A stretch of 64,000 nucleotides of DNA from Candidatus Brocadia sinica JPN1 (GTDB lineage: Bacteria; Planctomycetota; Brocadiia; Brocadiales; Brocadiaceae). Shown here piece by piece: positions 55,074 through 64,000 of this stretch. The DNA lies in contig NZ_BAFN01000001.1 in the NCBI RefSeq assembly GCF_000949635.1, positions 1,240,001-1,304,000 of the forward strand, read 5' to 3'. The position numbers and the translations under genes are program-made. The stretch's first letter is position 1, and each line of letters begins with the position of its first letter. The notes under the pieces are model-generated. The model did no database searches, was not told the DNA's origin, and worked only from the letters and a program-made list of their open reading frames with translations.

Positions 55074-56906
55074 TTATTCACCTATAATCTTTTGAAAATC
55101 AGCGTCTCCCCTTAACTGTGCAAAATCAGGATTATTCTTTGCTATATTCTTATATCGCGGATTTAATCCAATGGCTTTCTTTAAAGAATCCAGCCCCCCG
55201 GACTTATCCGATAACAGGGCTTGTGCGCAGGCCTTGTTAAACCACGCCGCATCAAATTTAGATTCTATTTGTAAAGCCGCATCATAAGACTCGATTGCTT
55301 CTTTATGATTTCCCATTGCATCTAACAGAAGACCCTTATTATTGAAGGCCACAAAGAAATCCGGTTTATTCTGAATGGCCTTATTATACGCGTCAAGCGC
55401 TTCTTGTCTTTTTCCCATTTCCTCGAACACATACCCTTTATAATTCCATGCCTCGTGTACATTGCCATTCAGGGTCGTCGCCTTGTCAAGTGCATTCAAT
55501 GCCTCCGGATATTTTTTTAATTGCAGAAGGGAAAGTCCTTTGTTTATCCATACAACAAAGTCGTCAGACTTGATTTTTAATGCCCTGTCAAATATCTTTA
55601 TGGCCTCTTCGTAATTCTGAAGTTGTACGAGCGCAAGACCTTTATTGCTGAGGGCTTCGCTTTTAATCTTTGCCTGACGTGGTATACTTGCAGCTTCCTC
55701 ATCGGTAACTATCTGGGTCACCTTGTCAAAAGATTTCATCGCCTCCATAAACCTTCCTAACCGCAATAAGGCATTTCCTTTGTTATTCCATACCTGCGGG
55801 TAATCGGGCCTCAGCTTTATCGTACTGTCAAAAACGTTGATTGCTTCTTCATATTTTCCCAGTTTAAATAACTCACACCCTTTATTTGCCATAGTTTCAT
55901 ATGAATCAGGCTGGATCTGGAGCGCCTTTTCATAGGCGGTAACAGCCTCCGCATGTTTCCCAAGCCGGGATAAGGCCAATCCCTTATTGGTCCAGGCACC
56001 GTAAGAATCGGGTTGTATTTCAATTGTCTTCTCGTATGCAACAAGGGCTTCCTCGTACCGGCCCAAAGCATCCAGGGCAAGCCCCTTCCCGTTCCAGGCT
56101 GCGTACGAATCGGGTTTTAGTTCAATGGCCTTATTGAATGCTTTAACCGCCTCCTCATGTTTTCCCAGATCAGCAAGGGTAAATCCCTTATCAGCCCATG
56201 AAGCATGTTCAGAAGGTTTTATTTCAATTGCCCTGTCATAGGCATCAACGGCCTCTGTATACCTGCGAAGTCTGACAAAACAATTCCCTTTATTAATCCA
56301 CGCTTCATAATATTTCGGATTAATCGCAATAGCCTTATCGTATGCCTCTAATGCCTCACTTCTCCTTTCAGGCATCCTTGCCAGAGTCAGTCCTTTATTA
56401 TTCCACGCCTCATACGCATCAGGTTTTACCTGGATAATGCGGTCATAGGTCTTCGCAGCAGCATCGATATCCCCAAGATGGTCCAGCACATTCCCCTTAT
56501 TGTATAAGACCTCAAGAGAATCCGGTTTGATCTCCAATGCCTTATCAAATGCCGTAATCGCTTCATCGTATTTCCCCGCATGATCCAGAGCCCTCCCCTT
56601 CATATACCACGCTTCATAATAGTCCGGCTTGTACTGAATTGCCTTTTCAAACGACTCAACGGACTCAGCATATGTACCCAGGTAATCAAGCACAACTGCC
56701 TTATTGTACCAGGCCTCAAAGGCATCGGGTTTTAACTGAATAGCGTTCTCATAGGCGCCGAGCGCTTCCTGATACATCTGTTTCCGAACAAGGACGTTTC
56801 CTTCATGAATGGCCTTTTCATAACTTTCCGCTGCGATTACTATTTCTTTCAAGCCAACGAACACAACAAGAACAATAATCAGTATAAACATCCCTCTTTT
56901 CACCAT
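55074..56906 (-). CDS. Membrane-anchored TPR protein
   Basis: 610 residues from ATG 56906, which follows AAGGAGG. The N-terminus has a hydrophobic signal or anchor (GMFILIIVLVVFVGL). The rest is about sixteen 34-residue TPR units of the pattern AWYNKGxxLxxLGxYEEAIxxYDKAIxIKPD, which form a protein-binding superhelix. The last 40 residues (NPDFAQLRGDADFQKIIGE) are the typical cap. It is encoded 50 bases downstream of the PLD-like gene on the same strand and probably co-expressed. The partner is unknown. Confidence 0.88.
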   Translation of the reverse strand: MVKRGMFILIIVLVVFVGLKEIVIAAESYEKAIHEGNVLVRKQMYQEALGAYENAIQLKPDAFEAWYNKAVVLDYLGTYAESVESFEKAIQYKPDYYEAWYMKGRALDHAGKYDEAITAFDKALEIKPDSLEVLYNKGNVLDHLGDIDAAAKTYDRIIQVKPDAYEAWNNKGLTLARMPERRSEALEAYDKAIAINPKYYEAWINKGNCFVRLRRYTEAVDAYDRAIEIKPSEHASWADKGFTLADLGKHEEAVKAFNKAIELKPDSYAAWNGKGLALDALGRYEEALVAYEKTIEIQPDSYGAWTNKGLALSRLGKHAEAVTAYEKALQIQPDSYETMANKGCELFKLGKYEEAINVFDSTIKLRPDYPQVWNNKGNALLRLGRFMEAMKSFDKVTQIVTDEEAASIPRQAKIKSEALSNKGLALVQLQNYEEAIKIFDRALKIKSDDFVVWINKGLSLLQLKKYPEALNALDKATTLNGNVHEAWNYKGYVFEEMGKRQEALDAYNKAIQNKPDFFVAFNNKGLLLDAMGNHKEAIESYDAALQIESKFDAAWFNKACAQALLSDKSGGLDSLKKAIGLNPRYKNIAKNNPDFAQLRGDADFQKIIGE

Positions 56907-56956
56907 GACTACCTCCTTCCGCTTTCGGCGAAATATGGCGAACAAACTGCACGGCA

Positions 56957-58402
56957 TCACATACCACCTGACCCACTGTTCGATTCTTTCATCGTTATGA
57001 TATCACCGTCGTCTAAAATGTAAGGAGAAAGGATTCCCCGTCTCTCTGCCAATTTCCCCGTATAGAGTATGGTTTCACCATCCTGAAATTTCAACACCTT
57101 ATCTTTTTTTGCCATACCGATCTTTAGCTCCACATCCCCGCTTTCCTTTTGCATTATCCCTATCCGCCAACCTGCCGCAACATTTACATTTTTATACATA
57201 ATCTGTCCCATCCAGCTGACATATTTCCCCTTATATTTTTCCCATGCCGTATCCTTTTGTGCATCCGACAAATTACTCCCCTTGCCAAAAATCTTGTCCA
57301 GATCCTCAAAAGACTCTATGAGAAATATTTTTTTTGGCCCCTGAGAAACAGGCACTGTGTCTGGATTTTCCGTCAATTCATTCGGGGTTGCCTGCGCCGG
57401 AATGGTATTCCTGATTTCAAGCACGTCGCCGTCTTCCAGTTTATACGGGAATATTCTCGTCACCCGTGAATCGAGCTTTCCTGTGTAGGTCACGGTGTTT
57501 CCATATTTCACGTGAGAAAAATGCTCCTTATGGGCAGAATTTAACTTTATTTCAACACTGGTGTCGCCATGGGTCACACTCATCATCCATCCCGTTACCA
57601 GTCCCCATCCAATATAAGTTACTTTTCCATTCCACTTGACCCTTTTCCCCGTGCATCGACTCCACAAATTCTCTTTTTGCTCATCTGATAGCTCACTCGC
57701 CACTCCAAAAATATTATTAAACTCTTCAAAACCCATGTTAATATACCCATCAGGCGTCTCTGCTATGACAACACCAAAATTCGACGCTATAACATTGTTT
57801 CCAGCGCCCGGTGCCTTTGGAATGATCTCTGATGATTTACCTTCAACCTTTTCACCTTTTTTTCCTGCTGCCGGCACACCCTCTTTTACCCCGGCGGTTA
57901 CTCCCTCATGAAACAGACGGTCAAATTCCCTTTGATACTTCACCAGCACTCTCGTTTCATCGGTAAAAATGGTGTTATAACGATTGAATCTGCCTGCGTC
58001 TTCATTCCAGTAGTACGTCCCGGTTGCCAGCAGTTTAGAATCAAAAATGGCAAAATTGTTATGCATTCGCCCTTTTTGAATCAACGCCTTAATTGCAAAA
58101 TTCTTGTTTTTGGAAAGGCTTGACAACGGTCCTTTCGTCAAAGCGCTTTTTTTATCGACCACAATCCTGACATGAACTCCCCGTTCCTGCGCCTTGATAA
58201 GGGCGCTCACTATATCATTTGAGGTAATGTCCAAAACCGCAATATCAATGGATTCTTCACACCCTTCGATCGCATGTAAAATTTGTCCCTTAATCTCCTG
58301 TGACGTAAAATACGCATCTGACGAAAAGGCCTCATTATGCATAAAAAATAATGAAACCATGATTCCCATTATGAAAAATACAGACATCTTCTTCCGGCCC
58401 AT
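56957..58402 (-). CDS. Exported PLD-like protein with two C-terminal beta repeats
   Basis: 481 residues from ATG 58402, chosen because AGAGGGG lies just upstream. A signal segment (MSVFFIMGIMVSLFF) is followed by one PLD-like domain. The expected catalytic HxK is HNN (MHNNFAIFDSKLLATGTYYW), so the lysine is lost while D and the GTxxW stretch remain. A linker leads to two similar repeats of about 95 residues (SELSDEQKENLWSRCTGKRV and SNLSDAQKDTAWEKYKGKYV), each with TYTGKL or LYTGKL and LEDGD or LDDGD. The role is unknown; catalysis may be absent. Confidence 0.72.
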   Translation of the reverse strand: MGRKKMSVFFIMGIMVSLFFMHNEAFSSDAYFTSQEIKGQILHAIEGCEESIDIAVLDITSNDIVSALIKAQERGVHVRIVVDKKSALTKGPLSSLSKNKNFAIKALIQKGRMHNNFAIFDSKLLATGTYYWNEDAGRFNRYNTIFTDETRVLVKYQREFDRLFHEGVTAGVKEGVPAAGKKGEKVEGKSSEIIPKAPGAGNNVIASNFGVVIAETPDGYINMGFEEFNNIFGVASELSDEQKENLWSRCTGKRVKWNGKVTYIGWGLVTGWMMSVTHGDTSVEIKLNSAHKEHFSHVKYGNTVTYTGKLDSRVTRIFPYKLEDGDVLEIRNTIPAQATPNELTENPDTVPVSQGPKKIFLIESFEDLDKIFGKGSNLSDAQKDTAWEKYKGKYVSWMGQIMYKNVNVAAGWRIGIMQKESGDVELKIGMAKKDKVLKFQDGETILYTGKLAERRGILSPYILDDGDIITMKESNSGSGGM

Positions 58403-58514
58403 AATTCCCCTCTTCACGATGTTTCTTGGAACAAATATAGATTTGATTTTTGTTTATTTTATCAATGCCAAAGAGAGAATGCAAGCATTATAGAAGTGTT
58501 ATACAACTTTTGAT

Positions 58515-58543
58515 TTGACAAAAAGTTATATCTGGAATAAAAT
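58515..58543 (+). promoter_or_regulatory. Strong sigma70-type promoter upstream of the HtrA gene
   Basis: TTGACA (58515-58520) and TAAAAT (58538-58543) are exactly 17 bases apart. This is the best promoter match in the window. A leader of about 40 bases with AAGGAGG precedes the start codon. Confidence 0.7.
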
Positions 58544-58589
58544 TCGGGGAGGCCGTTAAGGATCTAAACTTTTTTGAAGGAGGTTCATC

Positions 58590-60140
<1,551 letters not shown>

Positions 60141-60185
60141 TTTTTACGGTTCGATCCGTAACGAAAATTATCAATTATCTCACAG

Positions 60186-60214
60186 GGGGCGATCACAAGG
60201 ATCGCCCCTTTTTT
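60186..60214 (+). terminator. Rho-independent terminator after the HtrA gene
   Basis: A perfect 9-bp stem (GGGGCGATC / GATCGCCCC) with a 5-base loop is followed by six T residues. It ends the plus-strand protease transcript. Confidence 0.9.
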
Positions 60215-60275
60215 ATTCCGGTCATACTTTGGATTTTGCGGTTCTTTAATAAAGCAGCCCCGCCCTTCACACCTA

Positions 60276-61475
60276 CTATGCCCCTGCCTGTATCCTGGTG
60301 GACTGCTCCTTTACCCTCGTTTCCCGGCCATAAGGGGATATTTCCCTTAACCTTCTGATAATTGGCGGAAGGTGTTCGATAATGAAGTCAACGTCTTCCA
60401 TTGTACTATACCGACTCAAACTCAACCTCACTGAACCATGCACCGCCGTAAAGGGAACGCCCATAGCCCTCAGTACATGCGATGGCTCTAAAGAACCTGA
60501 CGTGCAGGCAGAACCTGACGAAGCACAAATTCCTTTTTCATTCAGGAGCAACAAAATAGCCTCCCCCTCCACAAATTCAAAGCTCAAATTGGTGGTATTT
60601 GGAAGACGGTGCGTTTTATGCCCGTTCACTCTTGCATCCGGGGCATTTTTCAGTATTTCATCCTCCAGCTTATCCCTTAATTGTTTTACCCCGGTCTGTT
60701 CTTCACCCATATATTTTTTTGCCAGTTCACATGCCTTGCCAAGACCGATAATTGAGGGAACGTTCTCTGTGCCACCACGGCGATTTCTTTCCTGATGCCC
60801 GCCGACGATAAAAGGCGAGAACGTGATTCCCTTTCGGATAAAGAGGGCGCCCACTCCTTTGGGCGCATGTAATTTATGCCCTGAGAGGGTTAACAAATCT
60901 ATCGTACTTTTCTCGAGATTGAGTGGTATCTTACCGACAGCTTGCACAGCATCGGTATGGAATATAGAACCTTTCTCCTTTACAATATGGCCAATCTCCT
61001 CGATGGGGAAAATCACGCCGGTCTCGTTGTTTGCATACATAATGGACACAATTGCCGTATCCTCCCTTACAGCATCGGCCAATTCATTCAAGTCAAGCAT
61101 CCCTTTGCTATCCACCCCCAGCTCCGTCACGTGATAGCCACTTTGCGCTAAATATTTACACAAATTATAAACGGCAGGATGCTCCACCCTAGAGGTAACA
61201 ATGTGCCTCTTCTGAGGATTTGCCCGAAGTATACCCCAAATCGCAGCATTATTGCTTTCCGTACCACAACTTGTAAACAGAACTTCTGCGGGATCAGCGC
61301 CAAGAATGTCTGACACCTGTTGTCTGGCATTATCAATCTTTTTCGCTACCTGACCGCCAAAGGTATGCATACTCGAAGGATTTCCATAATATTCAGTAAA
61401 ATACGGCAGCATAACTTCCACAACTTCAGGCGCAACCTTCGTTGTTGCGTTGTTATCTGCATATACAATTCTCAT
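60276..61475 (-). CDS. nifS: Cysteine desulfurase (NifS/IscS)
   Basis: 399 residues, PLP-dependent. It starts RIVYADNNATTKVAPEV, the PLP lysine is in LSGHKLHAPKG, and the sulfur-carrying cysteine lies in ASSGSACTSGSLEPSHVL. It provides sulfur for Fe-S cluster assembly on the NifU scaffold. Its start overlaps the NifU stop by four bases. It could serve general rather than nitrogenase-specific assembly, because no nif genes are nearby. Confidence 0.93.
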   Translation of the reverse strand: MRIVYADNNATTKVAPEVVEVMLPYFTEYYGNPSSMHTFGGQVAKKIDNARQQVSDILGADPAEVLFTSCGTESNNAAIWGILRANPQKRHIVTSRVEHPAVYNLCKYLAQSGYHVTELGVDSKGMLDLNELADAVREDTAIVSIMYANNETGVIFPIEEIGHIVKEKGSIFHTDAVQAVGKIPLNLEKSTIDLLTLSGHKLHAPKGVGALFIRKGITFSPFIVGGHQERNRRGGTENVPSIIGLGKACELAKKYMGEEQTGVKQLRDKLEDEILKNAPDARVNGHKTHRLPNTTNLSFEFVEGEAILLLLNEKGICASSGSACTSGSLEPSHVLRAMGVPFTAVHGSVRLSLSRYSTMEDVDFIIEHLPPIIRRLREISPYGRETRVKEQSTRIQAGA

Positions 61476-62326
61476 GAAGCCACCTCCTCGACGATAAGCG
61501 TATCTGTCACAAACTCCCTCAGTTTCGCCTCCACCGTGGATTTCAGTGTAACCTTTGAACTAGGGCACTCCACACAACTCCCCCGAAATGAAACCATAAC
61601 CCGGTCACCATCGATGTCGATCAGTTCAATGTCACCCCCGTCTGATTGAAGGGATGGCCGAATATCTCTTTCCAGGGTCTCCTGTATCAACTTTATCTTT
61701 TGGATGTTTGTCATTTTCTTAGTGGGTTTCCTGACCTTTTCTATCATCGCCTTCTCTTTTTCTTTTTGCCATACCTCGTCTATAATGGCCTGAATTTGTG
61801 GATGACACGAGCGGCATCCACCGCCTGCCTTACAAAAATTTGTCACCTGCTCAATGGTGGTCAATTTATGCTCTCTCACCTCATGAGCGATCTTATTATC
61901 CGTTACACCAAAACACTTGCAAACGATCGTTCCCTCATCAACGGGTTTCTCTATTTTTTGCCCCCGGTAATTTGCGATAGCTGCTTCCAGCGCCTCTCGG
62001 CCCATTACAGAACAATGCATCTTCTGCTCCGGCAATCCATCGAGGTACGCTGCGATGTCGCTATCAGTGATCTTACCCGCCTCGTCCAATGTCTTTCCTT
62101 TAATCATCTCCGTCAAGGCGCTCGCAGAAGCAATGGCGCTTCCACACCCAAATGTCTTAAATTTCACATCCACAATACGGCCTGATTTATCCAGTTTCAG
62201 CATCAATTTTAAAGCATCTCCACAGGCCAAACTGCCCACCTCACCTACAGCGTCTGGATTTTGAATTTCACCCACATTCCTTGGATGAAAGAAATGGTCT
62301 TTCACTTTTTCAGAATAATCCCACAC
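61472..62326 (-). CDS. nifU: Modular Fe-S scaffold NifU
   Basis: 284 residues with all three NifU domains. The N-terminal IscU-like domain has cysteines in LACGDALK, FGCGSAIAS and MHCSVMG. The central 2Fe-2S domain has CKCFGV and CKAGGGCRSC. The C-terminal Nfu domain has the CxxC in GSCVECPSS. It builds Fe-S clusters using sulfur from the overlapping nifS gene. Anaerobic, Fe-S-rich metabolism fits. Confidence 0.93.
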   Translation of the reverse strand: MWDYSEKVKDHFFHPRNVGEIQNPDAVGEVGSLACGDALKLMLKLDKSGRIVDVKFKTFGCGSAIASASALTEMIKGKTLDEAGKITDSDIAAYLDGLPEQKMHCSVMGREALEAAIANYRGQKIEKPVDEGTIVCKCFGVTDNKIAHEVREHKLTTIEQVTNFCKAGGGCRSCHPQIQAIIDEVWQKEKEKAMIEKVRKPTKKMTNIQKIKLIQETLERDIRPSLQSDGGDIELIDIDGDRVMVSFRGSCVECPSSKVTLKSTVEAKLREFVTDTLIVEEVAS

Positions 62327-62639
62327 CCTATATTCCTTTCCAAACTAATTGTTGAAAAGCCTCAACGCCTTGATTCCTTAGTCAGTTCTTTCAGAATAAC
62401 ACGGATAATACTTGCAAAGAGTGCAATATGATTCAATATTATCATCATAAATATATTCTTTTATACCTTGAATGTCAAGCATTGCTACTGTTTGTTGATG
62501 CCTGGCATAAAAGAGAAATAGGGAGGAGATATGTGTAAAAATTTTTCAGGAATAGTGGGGAGCGATGGAAGGAAAAAGGCAATTTTCAAATAAAAAAGTA
62601 AACAAACAGACAAGAATATGACTTGCTTATTCACAGTCA
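62327..62639. other. Intergenic region upstream of nifU
   Basis: No gene seen. A hairpin with an 11-bp stem (TTATTCACAGT, 62627-62653) overlaps the stop of the next minus-strand gene. It has no T-tract on that gene's strand. No cysteine-rich regulator gene (IscR-like) was seen. Confidence 0.45.
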
Positions 62640-63182
62640 CTAACTGTGAATAATATTTTTATAGAAACCCAAAGGATAATTTAGTTTATGTGTTTCTTTT
62701 TTTAGCCATTGGATATTTCTCGTGATTTTTTCTGATACGCGCCCAAAAGCATATGCAATAATATTCAAGATGATTTCGGATTTCAAGAACGGAGTGTAAG
62801 CAAAAAAAGCGTAGAACATCGAAAAAAGAAACTTATTGTACAGTTTCTCGATCTGTTGATTCTGAGGTAATTCGAGCTTTTCAATTTCCTTGGCAGATGT
62901 TTTGAGATCCCTGAAATGTTTTAATAACTTTCTCATATCGAAAATAGCTGTTTTATATTCATTATAGTTATGAATTGTTGAATTAAGTATGGTAATTAAA
63001 TTCCTTACAGAAAAATACTCGTCTCTGCTGAGATTAAAATTTTTTTCTGCTAAAATACTAATCGCTTCCCGTCTGAGCTGACAAAATTTATATAGAACAA
63101 TATCGTGCTTTTTTAATTTACGTAAATAAATAATCATATAGAATAATAAAAGTAACAACGGAACCATAAATACATAAAACAT
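62640..63182 (-). CDS. Small membrane-anchored hypothetical protein
   Basis: 180 residues. One N-terminal transmembrane helix (VPLLLLLFYMIIYL) and a largely helical, charged remainder. I recognise no family. It is encoded just downstream of another small membrane protein on the same strand, 17 bases apart, so both are probably made together. Confidence 0.6.
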   Translation of the reverse strand: MFYVFMVPLLLLLFYMIIYLRKLKKHDIVLYKFCQLRREAISILAEKNFNLSRDEYFSVRNLITILNSTIHNYNEYKTAIFDMRKLLKHFRDLKTSAKEIEKLELPQNQQIEKLYNKFLFSMFYAFFAYTPFLKSEIILNIIAYAFGRVSEKITRNIQWLKKETHKLNYPLGFYKNIIHS

Positions 63183-63199
63183 ACCCCCCTCCTCTTTTT

Positions 63200-63469
63200 C
63201 TATCCTTTTTCTTTCTCTTTCCCGTGCTTGCTTTTTGGCGGAATATAATTAAACTTTTCGTCATAAAAAGCAAGAAATCTTTCGCGATACTCCCTATTTT
63301 CCGCTGCAAGCCGATCAATTTCTTTTTGTCTGTCTTTTATCCTTCCTTTGTACAGTAAAAATATCCAAAGGTGCATAATGAAAAAGAAAGCAAAAAATAA
63401 GCCTTTTATTAAACCCAAGGCTAAGATAATATCTTTTGTGTTATTCAGGATTTGTTTGATAAAATCCAT
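63200..63469 (-). CDS. Small membrane protein with coiled coil
   Basis: 89 residues. A transmembrane helix at about 18-40 (GLFFAFFFIMHLWIFLLY) is followed by a charged helical stretch (RQKEIDRLAAENREYRERFL) likely to form a coiled coil, and a lysine-rich tail. No family recognised. It lies between uvrA and the 180-residue membrane protein. Confidence 0.6.
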   Translation of the reverse strand: MDFIKQILNNTKDIILALGLIKGLFFAFFFIMHLWIFLLYKGRIKDRQKEIDRLAAENREYRERFLAFYDEKFNYIPPKSKHGKEKEKG

Positions 63470-63510
63470 AAATAAATTAAGGACATTTAGGATAACTATA
63501 CATTTTTTAT

Positions 63511-64000
63511 CTAGCTTATGTTTATCGGTTTTTTCTCCACGATATTTAGGACTTTTTTTAAAAACAACCCCGTGTAGGACCGTTCGACTTTTGCAACCTG
63601 TTCAGGGGTGCCTGCTGCAACGACCTCACCGCCACTCACGCCGCCTTCCGGGCCTAAGTCGATCAGGTAATCTGCCGTCTTGATAACATCCAGGTTGTGC
63701 TCTATGACCAGCACCGTATTGCCCAAATCGACTAATCTGTGTAACATCTTTAACAACTGCTGTATGTCAGCAAAATGCAGGCCGGTGGTAGGTTCATCCA
63801 GGATATACAGTGTTTTTCCTGTAGCCTGTCTGGAGAGTTCTGCGGCAAGTTTGATCCTTTGTGATTCCCCGCCGGACAGCGTGGTGCTGGACTGCCCTAA
63901 TTTAATATATCCCAGTCCGACATCGTTGAGTGTGCTTAAAATACGTTCGAGTTTTGGAACGTTTTTGAAAAACTGATGAGCCTCTTCGATGCGCATGTCA
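63511..64000 (-). CDS. uvrA: Excinuclease ABC subunit A, C-terminal part (runs off the window)
   Basis: The visible 161 residues are the C-terminal ATPase domain of Uvr[21 protein letters not shown] (signature), [16 protein letters not shown] (Walker B) and [20 protein letters not shown] with the H-loop. The start lies beyond base 64000. It detects bulky DNA lesions in nucleotide excision repair. Confidence 0.95.
   Translation of the reverse strand, partial: DMRIEEAHQFFKNVPKLERILSTLNDVGLGYIKLGQSSTTLSGGESQRIKLAAELSRQATGKTLYILDEPTTGLHFADIQQLLKMLHRLVDLGNTVLVIEHNLDVIKTADYLIDLGPEGGVSGGEVVAAGTPEQVAKVERSYTGLFLKKVLNIVEKKPINIS

Noticed and set aside
62627-62653. Hairpin as a terminator for the minus-strand membrane protein
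   Set aside because: The stem overlaps the stop codon and no T-tract follows on that strand.

Overview
The window looks like chromosome of a Gram-negative, A+T-leaning bacterium, most likely a planctomycete of the anammox group (Brocadiales). That assignment is inference: it rests on the combination of a fused EtfB-EtfA electron-transfer flavoprotein with an ETF-quinone oxidoreductase, NifU/NifS, pyruvoyl arginine decarboxylase, a small bacterial histone, an Mla-type lipid ABC system and many short palindromic repeats. No rRNA, tRNA or CRISPR array was seen.

Layout. 1-8.3 kb: a protein built of perfect 11-residue repeats, then a surface-polysaccharide cluster (flippase, three sulfotransferase-family proteins, a methyltransferase, a GT4 glycosyltransferase). 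8.3-19.2 kb: mostly housekeeping metabolism (a toxin remnant, PLD nuclease, mtaB carrying an in-frame repeat insertion, ald, histone, argJ, pyruvoyl arginine decarboxylase, ppa, ETF-QO and fused ETF). 19.2-26.3 kb: a decayed type I restriction islet (hsdM with an internal deletion, a DUF104/PIN toxin-antitoxin pair, hsdS split by an inverted-repeat-bounded DUF559 nuclease element, frameshifted rhuM, then an IS110-family element with a candidate bridge RNA). 26.3-33.6 kb: RNase R and a YhaM-like exonuclease separated by a 34-bp-TIR element carrying a broken four-helix-bundle (S23) gene, then a nucleotide-sugar dehydrogenase and glyS. 33.7-38.2 kb: an ISL3 transposase, then a G+C-richer restriction-modification pair and a DUF4145 gene that look like two integron gene cassettes with attC-like sites and no integrase in view. 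38.3-40.4 kb: a GT2 glycosyltransferase and dapF. 40.5-48.9 kb: a decaying defence island (5'-truncated PLD-SNF2 helicase, higB remnant with higA, Eco57I-like N-terminal fragment, EVE-domain remnant) and a three-gene TIGR04255-type unit bounded by imperfect direct repeats. 49.1-64 kb: envelope and stress functions (lipoproteins, Mla/MCE operon, TPR protein, PLD-like protein, HtrA/DegP protease), NifU-NifS, two small membrane proteins and the 3' end of uvrA.

The most interesting points are (i) a type II restriction-modification pair whose boundary heptamers match as expected for an integron cassette, (ii) two single-gene elements bounded by long inverted repeats, one carrying a VSR-like nuclease and one a four-helix-bundle protein, neither with a transposase, (iii) a palindromic repeat tract read as about 70 in-frame residues of MtaB, and (iv) a compact three-gene unit of unknown function. 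All observations come from reading the sequence; no database search was run.
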